Assembly: GCA_019747815.1 (NCBI GenBank)
Contig: JAIEQJ010000002.1
Coordinates: forward strand, 96,585 to 160,584
DNA: 64,000 nucleotides
Reading direction: 5' to 3'
Source: Hyphomonadaceae bacterium
Lineage (GTDB): Bacteria > Pseudomonadota > Alphaproteobacteria > Rhizobiales > Hyphomicrobiaceae
Shown: positions 7,840 through 17,329 of the stretch, piece after piece
How positions within the stretch are numbered: position 1 is the first letter of the stretch
Layout of the letters: every line of letters starts with the position of its first letter
The notes under the pieces: generated by a model
Told to the model about the DNA's origin: nothing
Seen by the model: only the letters and a program-made list of their open reading frames with translations
The model's database searches: none
Position numbers and translations under genes: made by a program

Positions 7840-9420
7840 CTATTGGTCGAGCCACACCTCGGTCAGATCCTGCCACAGATAATGGCTGGGGGTCATGTAC
7901 CAGCCCTTGATCTTCTTATTGATGACAATAATGCGCTGCCACCACAGGATCGGCACGTTGTAGGCCTGGGTCAGGGCATACTGCTCCATCTCGCGCACGA
8001 TTTTGGTGCGCTCGTCGGGATCGGCGATGCGCCGCTGCTTCTGGTACAGATCGTCGATCTTGGTGTCGGTGTGACCTGAATAGCCGCTGGGCGACAACTG
8101 CTTGGTCAGGAACTTGGCGAACTGCGCCGTCGGATCGTCCATGAAGTCCGCCTGGAACTCCACCGCCACGTCGAAGTCACCCTTGGCAACGCGATCCTGA
8201 TAAAGCTTGGTCTCGAGCTGCTCGTGCTCCACCATCACGCCGATGCGGCGCCACTGGTCGATGGAGTAGATGCCGGCCGGTGTATAGGGCTCGGCAATAT
8301 TGCGGTTGAGGAGCTTGAACTTGAGATCCTTGGCGCCGGCTGCCTCCAGCATCTTCTTGGCATCCTCGCGGGACTTGTTGATGTCCTTCGAGTAGCCGGG
8401 GAGCTTGACGAGCTCCGCTTCCGGCAACGACATCGAATAGCCGGGGCGCATCACGCCGCCGACGAACTTGAGGATCGAGATCTTGGACAGCGCGTCCGAG
8501 CCACCCCAGCGGTCGATGGCCATCGACAGCGCCTGGCGCACCTTCACGTCGTCGAAGGGCTTGCGCGTGGTATTGAACACCAGCATCAGGTTGTTCACCC
8601 ACGTACCTTCGAACACCTGAAGGTTGTCCTTGGCCTTGTCGAGAAGCTGGCCCTTCTCCTGCGGGTTGCGGCCGCGGAACTCGGCGTCGAACTGGCCGCC
8701 GAGAATGCCGGGTACGACTGCGGCCGACTTGACGAAGAAGATCTTGTAGCCGTCGAGGTAGGGCCGCTCCGTGTTGTAGTAGCCGTCGAAGCGCTTGCCT
8801 TCCCAGGTCGAGCCCTTGACGTGTCCGACGAAGGAGAAGGCGCCTGAGCCCAGGATCTCCGTCTCCGGATAGCGTGGATTCTGCTTGAGCTTGGCGGCGC
8901 TGTAGATGCAGTTGAACGGCGAGGCCAGGGCCTCCATCACGCCGGCCATCGGGTTCTTCAGCTTGAAGACCACCGTATTGGGATCGGGTGCGGAGACGAT
9001 CAGATCGGCATAGTAGGCCTTGCGGATCGACACCACGCCTTCGGGCGGATTGATGATGCGGTCGTAGCTGGCCTTGACGTCCTCCGAGGTCAGCGGCGAG
9101 CCGTCATGGAACTTGACGCCACTGCGGATCTTGAAGGTGTAGGTCATCTTGTCGGGCGCCACGGTCCAGCTCTCAGCCAGATCGGGAATGACCTTCGGGT
9201 ATTCCTTGCCGTCGAACTTGACGAGCAGCGAGTAGTGCGGCGCGATCGGATGCACCAGCGCGAACGTGGTGCTGCCGTGACAATCGTAGTTCGGCGGCTC
9301 GGCCACGACGCTGAAATTGAGAATGCCGCCCTTCTTGGGTGTCTGAGCGGCCGCGGCGCCGACGCCGACAATCAACGCGGCGGTGCACACCACGAGCCTG
9401 CTCAAGCTACTTCGCATCAT
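7840..9420 (-). CDS. ABC transporter periplasmic substrate-binding protein (SBP_bac_5)
   Basis: A 526-residue extracytoplasmic binding protein of the peptide/opine/nickel class (cluster C). A signal peptide of about 25 residues ends at AAAAQT; the mature protein has the family layout, with the LAESWTVAPDKMTYTFKIR region and the following HDGSPLTSEDVKASYDR near residues 70-115. It captures the substrate and delivers it to the two permeases encoded downstream. Substrate cannot be read from the sequence; family members bind di- or oligopeptides, opines or other small amides. A GGGAG element precedes the ATG pair at the start; the second ATG is equally possible. Confidence 0.9.
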   Translation of the reverse strand: MMRSSLSRLVVCTAALIVGVGAAAAQTPKKGGILNFSVVAEPPNYDCHGSTTFALVHPIAPHYSLLVKFDGKEYPKVIPDLAESWTVAPDKMTYTFKIRSGVKFHDGSPLTSEDVKASYDRIINPPEGVVSIRKAYYADLIVSAPDPNTVVFKLKNPMAGVMEALASPFNCIYSAAKLKQNPRYPETEILGSGAFSFVGHVKGSTWEGKRFDGYYNTERPYLDGYKIFFVKSAAVVPGILGGQFDAEFRGRNPQEKGQLLDKAKDNLQVFEGTWVNNLMLVFNTTRKPFDDVKVRQALSMAIDRWGGSDALSKISILKFVGGVMRPGYSMSLPEAELVKLPGYSKDINKSREDAKKMLEAAGAKDLKFKLLNRNIAEPYTPAGIYSIDQWRRIGVMVEHEQLETKLYQDRVAKGDFDVAVEFQADFMDDPTAQFAKFLTKQLSPSGYSGHTDTKIDDLYQKQRRIADPDERTKIVREMEQYALTQAYNVPILWWQRIIVINKKIKGWYMTPSHYLWQDLTEVWLDQ

Positions 9421-9473
9421 CGTTTCTCTCCCTTGCCTGCTTCCGTTGCGCTTCCATCATGTGTTCTCGTCGT

Positions 9474-11549
9474 TCATGCGTGAATGCACGCCACCATGTG
9501 GCTCGGTCCGAGTTCGCGGGTGGCGGGGACGGCCTTCTTGCAGTCCTCCGTCGCCAGCGGACAGCGCGGATGGAACACGCACCCGACGGGCGGCTTGAGG
9601 GGGCTTGGCAACTCGCCGCTGATGATGCGGCGGGGCCGTGCACGTTCGATGACGGGGTCTGGGATCGGCGCGGCGGCGAGCAGCGCCTGCGTGTAGGGAT
9701 GCTTGGGACTGGAGAACAACGTGTCGGCCGGCGCGTATTCGACGATGCGCCCGAGATACATGACCGCCACCTTGCTCGAGATGTGCCGCACCACGGCGAG
9801 GTCGTGGGCGATGAAGAGGTAGGTCAGCCCGAGCTTGTGCTGCAGGTCCTCCAGCAGGTTGATCACCTGGCCCTGGATCGACACATCGAGCGCGGACACC
9901 GCCTCATCGCACACGATCACGTTCGGATTGACGGCAAGTGCGCGCGCGATCCCCACACGCTGCCGCTGCCCGCCCGACAGCTCGTGCGGATAGCGCAGCG
10001 CCATGTACGGGAACAGCCCAACGAGTTGCAGCAATTCCGCCACCCGGCCGGCAACCTGCGGCTTGGGCAGCACCTCGTGCACCCGCATCGGCTCGGCGAT
10101 GATCTGGCCCACCGTCATGCGCGGATTGAGCGAGGAGTAGGGGTCCTGGAAGATGACCTGCATGCGCTTGCGCACCGCCACCATCTGGCTGCGCTTGAGC
10201 CGTGCCAGATCGACGTTCTCAAACCGGATCTCCCCGGCCGTGGGATCATCGAGCCGCAGCACCAGTCGGCCCAGGGTGGACTTTCCGCACCCCGACTCGC
10301 CGACGAGGCCCAGCGTCTCCCCGCGCCTGGCATCGAGCGTGACGTCGTTGACGGCCCGGATCATGCGCTGACGGCCAAACAGGCCGCTGCGGATCGGAAA
10401 GAACTTGCTGGCATGCTTGATGTCGAGAATGACATCGGCCCCATTGGCCTTCGCGGCCCGGGCCGCGGTCGCCGCCTGCCCCGGCAGCCGGTCCAGCTCC
10501 TCGACTTCCGAGGCGCGATGACAGGACACCACGTGGCCGGGCTCGACCGCCACGAACGGCGGCACCTCGTGGCACTTGTCGATGGCGAACTTGCAGCGCG
10601 GCCGGAAGCGGCAGCCTTCGGGCGGCGCCAGCAGGTTGGGCGGCGCCCCCTCGATCGTCGCCAGCTTGGCGCTGCGTCCGCGGTCGAGCCGCGGCACGGC
10701 GGCAAGCAGGCCCCGTGCATAGGGGTGCAGCGGCCGCGAGAACACCCGCTCGGCGGTGCCGCTCTCGGCCAGGCGGGCGGCATACATCACATTCACGCGG
10801 TCGGCATAGCGCGCCACGATCCCAAGATTGTGCGTGATGATGATGACCGCGATCCCCAGCCGGCGCGAGAGATCCTTCATGAGCTCGAGGATCTGCGCCT
10901 GGATGGTCACGTCCAGCGCCGTGGTGGGCTCGTCCGCGATCAGCAACTTGGGATTGCATGCCAGCCCGATGGCAATCATGACACGCTGGCGCATGCCGCC
11001 CGAGAGCTGGTGCGGATACTGGTCGAGCCGGCTATCCGGGTCGGTGATGCCCACCAGGGTCAGCAACTCGATGGCCCGCGCACGCGCCGCCCGCTCGTCC
11101 ATGTTGAGATGGATGGTCAGCGGCTCCATGATCTGCAAACCGATGCGCAGCACCGGGTTGAGCGAGGTCATGGGCTCCTGGAAGATCATGGCGATCTCCC
11201 GGCCGCGGATGCGGCGCATCTCCTCCTCGGAGAGTTGCAAGAGCTCCTTGCCGTCGAAGCGCACCCTGCCCGCCGGGATGCGCGCCGTCCCCGGCGGCAG
11301 CAGGCGCATCACCGCCAGGGCCGAGACCGACTTGCCCGAGCCGGATTCGCCGACGATCGCCACCATCTCGCCCGGGTGGACCGAGTAGCTGAGCCCCTCG
11401 ACGGCCCGGACGGTGCCATGGCTGGTCGAAAATTGGACGTGCAGGTCGTCAATCTCGAGCACAGGCGGCAACAGCCGCCCGGCCACGGCTGCGGCTGCCG
11501 GTTCAGCAAATGCCCTGTTGCCGAGGCTCGGAACGACCTCGTTCTTCAC
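9474..11549 (-). CDS. ABC transporter, fused double ATPase (DppD-DppF/GsiA-like)
   Basis: A 691-residue protein with two complete ATP-binding cassettes in one chain. The first has Walker A GESGSGKS, signature LSGGMRQRVMIA and Walker B LLIADEPTTALD; the second has GESGCGKST, LSGGQRQRVGIA and VIVCDEAVSALD. Each ends in an oligopeptide-type C-terminal region with clustered Cys (CRFRPRCKFAIDKC and CVFHPRCPLATEDC), as in GsiA. It powers the importer made by the three genes downstream and is the first gene of the operon. I chose the GTG at 11549 because GGAGGT lies about seven bases before it; an in-frame GTG nine bases earlier is too close to that site. Confidence 0.92.
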   Translation of the reverse strand: MKNEVVPSLGNRAFAEPAAAAVAGRLLPPVLEIDDLHVQFSTSHGTVRAVEGLSYSVHPGEMVAIVGESGSGKSVSALAVMRLLPPGTARIPAGRVRFDGKELLQLSEEEMRRIRGREIAMIFQEPMTSLNPVLRIGLQIMEPLTIHLNMDERAARARAIELLTLVGITDPDSRLDQYPHQLSGGMRQRVMIAIGLACNPKLLIADEPTTALDVTIQAQILELMKDLSRRLGIAVIIITHNLGIVARYADRVNVMYAARLAESGTAERVFSRPLHPYARGLLAAVPRLDRGRSAKLATIEGAPPNLLAPPEGCRFRPRCKFAIDKCHEVPPFVAVEPGHVVSCHRASEVEELDRLPGQAATAARAAKANGADVILDIKHASKFFPIRSGLFGRQRMIRAVNDVTLDARRGETLGLVGESGCGKSTLGRLVLRLDDPTAGEIRFENVDLARLKRSQMVAVRKRMQVIFQDPYSSLNPRMTVGQIIAEPMRVHEVLPKPQVAGRVAELLQLVGLFPYMALRYPHELSGGQRQRVGIARALAVNPNVIVCDEAVSALDVSIQGQVINLLEDLQHKLGLTYLFIAHDLAVVRHISSKVAVMYLGRIVEYAPADTLFSSPKHPYTQALLAAAPIPDPVIERARPRRIISGELPSPLKPPVGCVFHPRCPLATEDCKKAVPATRELGPSHMVACIHA

Positions 11550-11608
11550 CCTTAACACCTCCCTAGCCCGGTGCCCCCGCTTGTCAGCTCGAGTTCGTGC
11601 CCGGTTCC

Positions 11609-11620
11609 GTGGTATACCAC
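11609..11620. promoter_or_regulatory. GntR/FadR-type operator candidate upstream of the ABC operon
   Basis: A perfect 12-bp palindrome GTGGTATACCAC, 60 bases upstream of the first operon gene. The core TGGT-AT-ACCA matches the general TGGTnnnACCA shape bound by FadR-subfamily GntR regulators. No GntR gene is present in the window, so the regulator would be encoded elsewhere. It may instead serve the divergent gene at 11817. Confidence 0.5.
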
Positions 11621-11816
11621 ACCGATTGCTAACCCACCTGACCGAGCATCGGCAAGGGGATAAGGCCCACGTGCCACCATTTGTCTATCGGCGGGCGGGC
11701 TTGCTGCTGCGCACACAAGCCGACGGCGGCTATCCGCCGAAATGCGTATCCCAATGTGCGCGCGGCCGCGATGCACTGCACAGGTCGACCTCAACCGCAC
11801 AGCACAAGAGGCGCCG

Positions 11817-12434
11817 ATGTCCGACCCCACCTTCTATCACGCCGGCCAGCGCGGCCTGCAGGACCAGTTCGACAGCCGCCGCATCTCCGACCGCCTGGCG
11901 AGCTTCAACCGCACTCAGTTCACGGCCGATGACCGGGTTTTCATAGAGAGCGCGATCTATTTCTTCATCGCCACCGTCGACCCCGAGGGCCGTCCCGACT
12001 GCTCGTTCAAGGGCGGGCCGCCGGGCTTCGTGCGCGTCACGGCCGAGAGCGAGCTGGCATTTCCCGACTACGACGGCAACGGCATGTTCAGAAGCCTGGG
12101 CAACCTGCTGGTGCAGCCCCATGTCGGCCTGCTGTTCATCGCCCTGCATGGCCGGCCGCAGCGCCTGCGCGTCAACGGTCTGGCGCGGGTGTTGCGCGAC
12201 GACCCCCTGCTCGCCCATACCGTCGGCGCCCAGCTCATGGTGCGCGTCACCGCCAGCGCCATCTTTCCCAATTGTCCCCGCTACATCCCCAAGCTCGAGC
12301 TCAGCGCGCCGTCGCCCTACGTGCCGAGGCCAGGGCACGATCCGGTCGAGCCGGTGTGGAAGGGGTTCCCGGAGTTCAAGGATGTGATCCACCCGCGTCA
12401 GCCGACGGCCCGCGGTGTGGCCGACAGCGATTAG
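11817..12434 (+). CDS. Pyridoxamine 5'-phosphate oxidase-family flavoprotein
   Basis: A 205-residue split-barrel protein of the PNPOx-like superfamily, which binds FMN or a related flavin. The segment FFIATVDPEGRPDCSFKGGPPGFVRV is the typical first barrel strand pair, and the later HGRPQRLRVNGLARV matches the second. Members of this subgroup are general oxidoreductases; true pyridoxine-phosphate oxidase has a different C-terminus, so vitamin B6 synthesis is unlikely. I chose the ATG at 11817, where the similarity begins; the upstream in-frame ATGs add a low-complexity lead. It is followed 64 bases later by the serine hydrolase gene. Confidence 0.75.
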   Translation: MSDPTFYHAGQRGLQDQFDSRRISDRLASFNRTQFTADDRVFIESAIYFFIATVDPEGRPDCSFKGGPPGFVRVTAESELAFPDYDGNGMFRSLGNLLVQPHVGLLFIALHGRPQRLRVNGLARVLRDDPLLAHTVGAQLMVRVTASAIFPNCPRYIPKLELSAPSPYVPRPGHDPVEPVWKGFPEFKDVIHPRQPTARGVADSD

Positions 12435-12498
12435 CCCTTGCTTTGGCCACCTTCGATGGCAAGCTCGATCGAGCGTTCATCGTCGGAGGATCTGTACC

Positions 12499-13767
12499 AT
12501 GAGGACCAAGCTTGCCGCCACGACCCTGGTGCTCGGCCTGCTCCTGTCGTTCCAGGCCGTGGCGGAGCCCCTGCCCACCGCCCCGCCCGAAAGCGTCGGT
12601 CTCTCCCCCGAGCGTCTCGGCCGCATCACCGACGTCTTGCGCGGCGATATCGCCAAGGGCGCGATTCCCGGCGTGGTGCTGCTGATCTCGCGCCACGGCA
12701 AGATCGCCTACTTCGAATCGCTGGGAAACCTCGACCCGCAGGCGAAAACATTGATGGGCAAGGATGCGATCTTCCGCATCTACTCCATGAGCAAGCCCAT
12801 CACCACGGTGTGCGCCATGATGCTGTTCGAGCAGGGCAAGCTGGCGCTGTCTGATCCCGTCGCCAAGTACATCCCCGACTTCAAGGACGTCAAAGTGGGC
12901 GAGGAGAAGCGCGATGCCGACGGCAAGGTGACACTGGATCTCGCGGCACCCAAGCGGCCCATGACGATCCAGGACCTGATGCGCCACACCTCGGGCCTCA
13001 CCTATGGCTTCTTCGGCGAGGGCGCGGTGAAGAAGGCCTATCTGGCGTCCAACCTGAATGCCGGCGACCCCGACAACGCCGAATTTGCCAATCGCCTGGC
13101 CAAGCTGCCGCTGGTCTATCAGCCGGGCACCACCTGGGAATACAGCCAGGCCACCGACGTGCTGGGGCGCGTGATCGAGGTGGTGACCGGCAAGCCGCTC
13201 TATCAGACCCTGAGGGACATGCTGTTCGACCCGCTCGGCATGACCGACACGAGCTTCTATGTCGCCGATGCGGTCAAGCACAGCCGCCTCGCCGAGCCGT
13301 TCAGCAACGACCGCACGATCGGCGCCGGCGCCGAGGTCAGCGATCCGCGCATCGCACGCAAATACGAGTCGGGCGGCGGCGGCCTCGTCGCCACCGCCAT
13401 GGACTACGCACGCTTCCTGCAGATGCTGGTGGCCGGCGGCACACTCGAAGGTCGCCGCTATCTCGGGCCGAAAACCATCGCCTACATGGCCTCCGACCAC
13501 ATGGGCGATGCCATCAAGCGCAGCCCCTACGACCTCATCGGGCCGGGCCACAAATTCGGCCTCGGCTTCGCCGTCCGCACGGAGGCCGGCGTATCGCCGG
13601 TTGCCGGCTCGGTCGGCGACTACGCCTGGGGCGGGGCCGGCGGCACCTATTTCTGGGTCGACCCCAGGGAGAAGATGTTCGTGGTATTCATGATGCAATC
13701 GCCGAGCAAGCGCGCCCAGTACCGCTTCCTGCTGCGCAACATGGTGTATGCGGCGATTGTCGAATGA
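12499..13767 (+). CDS. Exported serine hydrolase, class C beta-lactamase fold (EstB-like esterase)
   Basis: A 422-residue enzyme with a signal peptide (first 22 residues, cut after AVA). The catalytic SxxK is SMSK at residues 96-99; the tyrosine motif is YSQ in place of YxN, and the third motif is WGGAGG followed by TYFWVDP, the form seen in EstB-type esterases rather than true cephalosporinases. It probably hydrolyses esters or cyclic amides in the periplasm. The ATG at 12499 is chosen because it begins the signal peptide. Neighbouring genes on the same strand give no clear pathway, so the natural substrate is unknown. Confidence 0.87.
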   Translation: MRTKLAATTLVLGLLLSFQAVAEPLPTAPPESVGLSPERLGRITDVLRGDIAKGAIPGVVLLISRHGKIAYFESLGNLDPQAKTLMGKDAIFRIYSMSKPITTVCAMMLFEQGKLALSDPVAKYIPDFKDVKVGEEKRDADGKVTLDLAAPKRPMTIQDLMRHTSGLTYGFFGEGAVKKAYLASNLNAGDPDNAEFANRLAKLPLVYQPGTTWEYSQATDVLGRVIEVVTGKPLYQTLRDMLFDPLGMTDTSFYVADAVKHSRLAEPFSNDRTIGAGAEVSDPRIARKYESGGGGLVATAMDYARFLQMLVAGGTLEGRRYLGPKTIAYMASDHMGDAIKRSPYDLIGPGHKFGLGFAVRTEAGVSPVAGSVGDYAWGGAGGTYFWVDPREKMFVVFMMQSPSKRAQYRFLLRNMVYAAIVE

Positions 13768-13817
13768 CGCAGGCCGAATGATGCATGGCGCGCGCCATCA
13801 CCGCATGGAGGACTGCC

Positions 13818-14768
13818 ATGAGTGTGACCGCCATGAGCGTCAAGGTCGCGGTCGTGCAGAAGCCGCCGGTGCTGCTCGACCTTAGGGCCACGCTGGCGCG
13901 GGCGGCGGAGAGCCTGGCCGAGGCCGCTGCCGCGGGCGCCCGGCTCGTGATCTTCCCCGAGGCCTACCTGCCCGGCTACCCGACGTGGATCTGGCGCCTG
14001 CGCCCCGGCGGCGACATGGCGCTCTCAAGCGACATCCATGCCCGCCTCCACCAGAACGCCGTCGACATCGCCGCCGGCGGGCTTGCGCCGCTGTGCGAGG
14101 GGGCGCGCACCCATGGCCTGACCGTGGTGATGGGCATGAGCGAGGTCGACAGCCGCTTCAGCGGCACCACGCTCTACAACACGGTGGTCACCATCGGGCC
14201 CGACGGGCGCGTTCTCAACCGCCATCGCAAGCTGATGCCCACCAACCCCGAGCGCATGGTATGGGGCCCGGGCGACGGCGCGGGCCTCAACGTGGTCGAC
14301 ACGCCGACGGGCCGCATCGGCACGCTGATCTGCTGGGAAAGCTACATGCCGCTGGCGCGCTATGCCCTCTATGCGCAGAACATCGAGATCTATGTGGCCC
14401 CGACCTGGGATTGCGGCGAAGCCTGGCTCGCCACTCTGCGCCATATCGCCAGGGAGGGCGGCTGCTGGGTGATCGGGCTCGCCACCGCCATCCAGGGCAA
14501 GGACGTGCCCGACGCGTTCCCGGGCCGCGACACGCTGTTCAAGCCAGACGATTGGCTGTGCGACGGCGATGCCGTCATCGTCGAGCCGTCGGGCAAGCTG
14601 CACGCCGGGCCGCTGCACCGCGACAAGGGCATTCTGTACGGCGAGATCGATCCGGCGAAAGCGGCGCGCGCCCGGCGCTCGCTGGACGTCACCGGCCACT
14701 ACGCGCGGCCCGACATCTTCCGCCTGGACGTGAACCGCCGCCCCATGCCGCCTGTGGAATTCACCTGA
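13818..14768 (+). CDS. Carbon-nitrogen hydrolase, nitrilase branch
   Basis: A 316-residue cytoplasmic enzyme with the nitrilase catalytic triad plainly visible: Glu48 in FPEAYLPGYP, Lys138 in RHRKLMPTNPER and Cys172 in ICWESYMP. The ICWESYMP and PTWDCGEAW context is that of true nitrilases and cyanide-type hydrolases (nitrile to carboxylic acid and ammonia) rather than amidases or NAD synthetase domains. A GGAGG site six bases before the ATG at 13818 fixes the start; a second in-frame ATG five codons later is less well placed. A CTAG-ended palindrome follows the stop codon by 44 bases. Confidence 0.88.
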   Translation: MSVTAMSVKVAVVQKPPVLLDLRATLARAAESLAEAAAAGARLVIFPEAYLPGYPTWIWRLRPGGDMALSSDIHARLHQNAVDIAAGGLAPLCEGARTHGLTVVMGMSEVDSRFSGTTLYNTVVTIGPDGRVLNRHRKLMPTNPERMVWGPGDGAGLNVVDTPTGRIGTLICWESYMPLARYALYAQNIEIYVAPTWDCGEAWLATLRHIAREGGCWVIGLATAIQGKDVPDAFPGRDTLFKPDDWLCDGDAVIVEPSGKLHAGPLHRDKGILYGEIDPAKAARARRSLDVTGHYARPDIFRLDVNRRPMPPVEFT

Positions 14769-14812
14769 CGCCGCACCCATCAACAGCCCGTGGCGCACAC
14801 AGCAAGCTCGGA

Positions 14813-14874
14813 CTAGAGCGCGATCGTTTCATATGGAAGCGCAGCTTCCAATTGAAACGTGAATCGCACACTAG
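14813..14874. repeat. CTAG-ended palindromic element, copy 3
   Basis: A 62-bp hairpin bounded by CTAG on both sides, with arms CGTTTCATATGGAAGC and GCTTCCAATTGAAACG (two mismatches), extended outward by GCGAT / ATCGC. The right end ACACTAG matches the two elements near 4.6 kb, while its arms differ. It lies in the 194-base gap between the nitrilase and DedA-like genes. Confidence 0.75.
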
Positions 14875-14962
14875 CCCCCGATAGACGCGCAGGACGATAG
14901 AGTGGTAGCAGGTATGCCGATCCCCGCTCATCGGGGGATGACAGTGATCGCGGTGCCCTAAA

Positions 14963-15553
14963 TTGCCGTTCCCGACCGACCTCACCTCGTTCCTCGACCT
15001 CATACGTCAACACGGGGATGCGGCCTACAGCTTGATGTTTGCCTACGCGGCCTCGCACACCTTGCTGTTTGCGCTGTTTGCTGGCTACGCCGCGCATTCG
15101 GGGGCACTGAATTTCTGGACTTTGATCGTGGTGTGCTGGCTCGGCAGCTTCGGCGGCGACGTGATCCGCTTCTGGATCGGCCGACGTTTCGGCATGGGCT
15201 GGCTTGCGCGGTTTCCGCGCCTCGAGCACGCCGTGCAGATCGCAGTCCAGCTGGCGAACCGCCACCATGTCTGGATGATCATGTTCCATCGCTATCCGCA
15301 TGGCATCAGGGGCGTCGCGGGCTTTGCCTATGGGATGTCGCGGCTGCCCTGGTCCACTTTCCTGGTGCTCAATTTCGTTGCAGCGGGTCTGTGGTCCTGT
15401 GCGATCGTATCGGCCGGCTATGCCTTCGGCCGGGTCTCGGAGAAGGTCATGACCGATGCCTCGTCGGGCCTGGGCCTGGCGATGCTGCTGGCGTTCCTTG
15501 GCCTTTCCTGGCTTCTGAGCAAGAAGCTCGAGCGCATCGTCGAGCGGAGCTGA
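14963..15553 (+). CDS. DedA/SNARE-associated family membrane protein
   Basis: A 196-residue integral membrane protein with about four hydrophobic segments and the DedA-type core: SFGGDVIRFWIGRRFGMGWL, then an amphipathic reentrant stretch, and FHRYPHGIRGVAGFAYGMSRLPWSTFLVLNF, which carries the conserved Arg and Gly residues. DedA proteins support membrane homeostasis and act as lipid scramblases or undecaprenyl-phosphate carriers (family knowledge). The start is a TTG, because an in-frame TGA occurs 15 bases upstream and no ATG fits before the first helix. It converges on efp. Confidence 0.75.
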   Translation: MPFPTDLTSFLDLIRQHGDAAYSLMFAYAASHTLLFALFAGYAAHSGALNFWTLIVVCWLGSFGGDVIRFWIGRRFGMGWLARFPRLEHAVQIAVQLANRHHVWMIMFHRYPHGIRGVAGFAYGMSRLPWSTFLVLNFVAAGLWSCAIVSAGYAFGRVSEKVMTDASSGLGLAMLLAFLGLSWLLSKKLERIVERS

Positions 15554-15587
15554 GGCGAGAGCGCTGTCGAAGGGTCGAGTGGGCCCC

Positions 15588-16157
15588 CTAATCCTTCGCC
15601 CGCTCCACGTAGGAGCCGTCCTCGGTCATGATCACCACGCGCGTGCCCGCGGTGATGTGGGGCGGCACCATCACGCGCTGGCCGTTCGACAGCACCGCCG
15701 GCTTGTAGGAGGACGACGCCGTCTGCCCTTTCACCACCGGGTCGGCCTCCACGATCTCGAAAACCACCCGCTGCGGCAGCTCGGCCGCAATCGGAACGCC
15801 CTCGTGCAGGCTGAGGCTGACCGCCATGTTCTCCTGCAGATACATCGCCTGGTCGCCAATGATGTCCTTGGGCACCTGGAGCTGCTCGAACGTTTCGGGC
15901 TCCATGAAATGGTAGCCCATGTCGTCCTCGTAGAGATAGTTGAAGGTCTTGTCTTCGAGGTAGGCACGCTCGACCTGGTCGGTCGTGCGATAGCGCTCGG
16001 TTATCTTCACGCCATCAGAGATGCGGCGCATGTCGAGGTGCGTGACGGGCGTGCCCTTGCCCGGGTGAATGTTCTCAGCCTTCATGACGACGCACAGCTT
16101 GCCGTCCACCTCCAGCACGTTGCCTTTACGCACCGAGCTTGCGATAACCTTGACCAC
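15588..16157 (-). CDS. efp: Translation elongation factor P
   Basis: A 189-residue EF-P with the usual three beta-barrel domains. It binds between the P and E sites of the ribosome and relieves stalling at consecutive prolines. The modified-loop lysine is Lys34 in IHPGKGTP, the sequence context used by the EpmA-type beta-lysylation system rather than by the rhamnosylated arginine form. Both modification enzymes are encoded nearby: epmA is transcribed divergently from a 122-base shared gap, and epmB lies 2.5 kb further on. Length and sequence are entirely typical. Confidence 0.96.
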   Translation of the reverse strand: MVKVIASSVRKGNVLEVDGKLCVVMKAENIHPGKGTPVTHLDMRRISDGVKITERYRTTDQVERAYLEDKTFNYLYEDDMGYHFMEPETFEQLQVPKDIIGDQAMYLQENMAVSLSLHEGVPIAAELPQRVVFEIVEADPVVKGQTASSSYKPAVLSNGQRVMVPPHITAGTRVVIMTEDGSYVERAKD

Positions 16158-16279
16158 CGTCTCTCTCTCCGCATCTTGAGGCTAAGGAGCCGTGGGCGCC
16201 GGAGGGCGGCAGGCTCGCCAAATCGAAGTTGGCGCTTTCTACAGGCCTTTCCGCGCATCGCCAAGACGCAACCGAGCCC

Positions 16280-17329
16280 ATGCAGAAACCGCCGCAGAAA
16301 AACCCCTGGTGGGCCCCGGACCGACATGCCGACAGGCGGCCGTTCCTGTTGGCCCGCGGCCGCATCCAGGCCGCCATCCGGCGCTGGTTCGAGGCCCAGG
16401 GCTTCATCGAGGTCGACCCGGCTGCCCTGCAGATATCGCCCGGCAACGAGATCCACCTGCATGCCTTTGCGACCGAGCTGGTCGCACCGGATGGTGCCAG
16501 GCAGCGCCTCTATCTGCATACCTCGCCCGAGTTCGCCTGCAAGAAGCTGCTGGCCGCGGGCGAGACACGGATCTTCACCTTCGCGCCGGCCTTCCGCAAT
16601 CGCGAGCGCGGCGCGCTGCATCATCCCGCCTTCACCATGCTCGAGTGGTATCGCGCGAACGAGCCCTATGCGGCGCTCATGGACGACTGCGCGGCGCTGC
16701 TGCGGCTGGCCGCCGAAGCCGCCGACACCGCGACGCTGACCCATGGCGCACGCAGCGCCGATCCGTTTGCGCCCCCCGAGCGCCTAACCCTCGCCGAGGC
16801 GTTCCAGCGCTTCGCCGGCATCGATCTTCTGGCCACGCTCGACGGGGAGACGGCCGACAGCGGGGCGCTCGCGAACGCTGCGGCGGCCACCGGCATCAAG
16901 CTCGCGCCAGATGATACCTGGGGGGACATCTTCAGCCGCGTCCTGGTCGAGAAGATCGAGCCCAATATCGGCAACGGCCGTGCGCTGCTGCTCACCGAAT
17001 ATCCCGCAGCCCAGGCCGCGCTCGCCCGCCGCAGTGCGGCCGATCCCCGCGTCGCCGAGCGCTTCGAGCTGTATGCGTGCGGCGTGGAGCTGGCGAACGC
17101 CTTCGGCGAATTGACCGACACCCGCGAGCAGCGCCGCCGCCTCGAGGCGGAGATGGCCGAGAAGCAGCGCATCTACGGCGAGCGCTACCCCTTGGACGAG
17201 GATTTCCTCGCCGCACTGGCCCGCATGCCCCCCGCCAGCGGCGCAGCTCTCGGTTTCGACCGGCTGGTGATGCTGGCCACCGGCGCGTCACACATCGAGC
17301 AGGTGGTCTGGGCGCCGATGCCGGCCTAG
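16280..17329 (+). CDS. epmA: EF-P--(R)-beta-lysine ligase EpmA (PoxA/GenX)
   Basis: A 349-residue class II synthetase-like enzyme equal to the catalytic domain of lysyl-tRNA synthetase without the anticodon-binding domain. Motif 2 lies in FRNRERGALHHPAFTMLEWY, and motif 3 in the C-terminal GAALGFDRLVMLATG. It activates (R)-beta-lysine and attaches it to Lys34 of EF-P. The ATG at 16280 gives the family N-terminus with the PDRHADRRPFLLARGRI segment. It is divergent from efp and its stop overlaps the tail of the oppositely oriented FMN reductase gene by four bases. Confidence 0.93.
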   Translation: MQKPPQKNPWWAPDRHADRRPFLLARGRIQAAIRRWFEAQGFIEVDPAALQISPGNEIHLHAFATELVAPDGARQRLYLHTSPEFACKKLLAAGETRIFTFAPAFRNRERGALHHPAFTMLEWYRANEPYAALMDDCAALLRLAAEAADTATLTHGARSADPFAPPERLTLAEAFQRFAGIDLLATLDGETADSGALANAAAATGIKLAPDDTWGDIFSRVLVEKIEPNIGNGRALLLTEYPAAQAALARRSAADPRVAERFELYACGVELANAFGELTDTREQRRRLEAEMAEKQRIYGERYPLDEDFLAALARMPPASGAALGFDRLVMLATGASHIEQVVWAPMPA

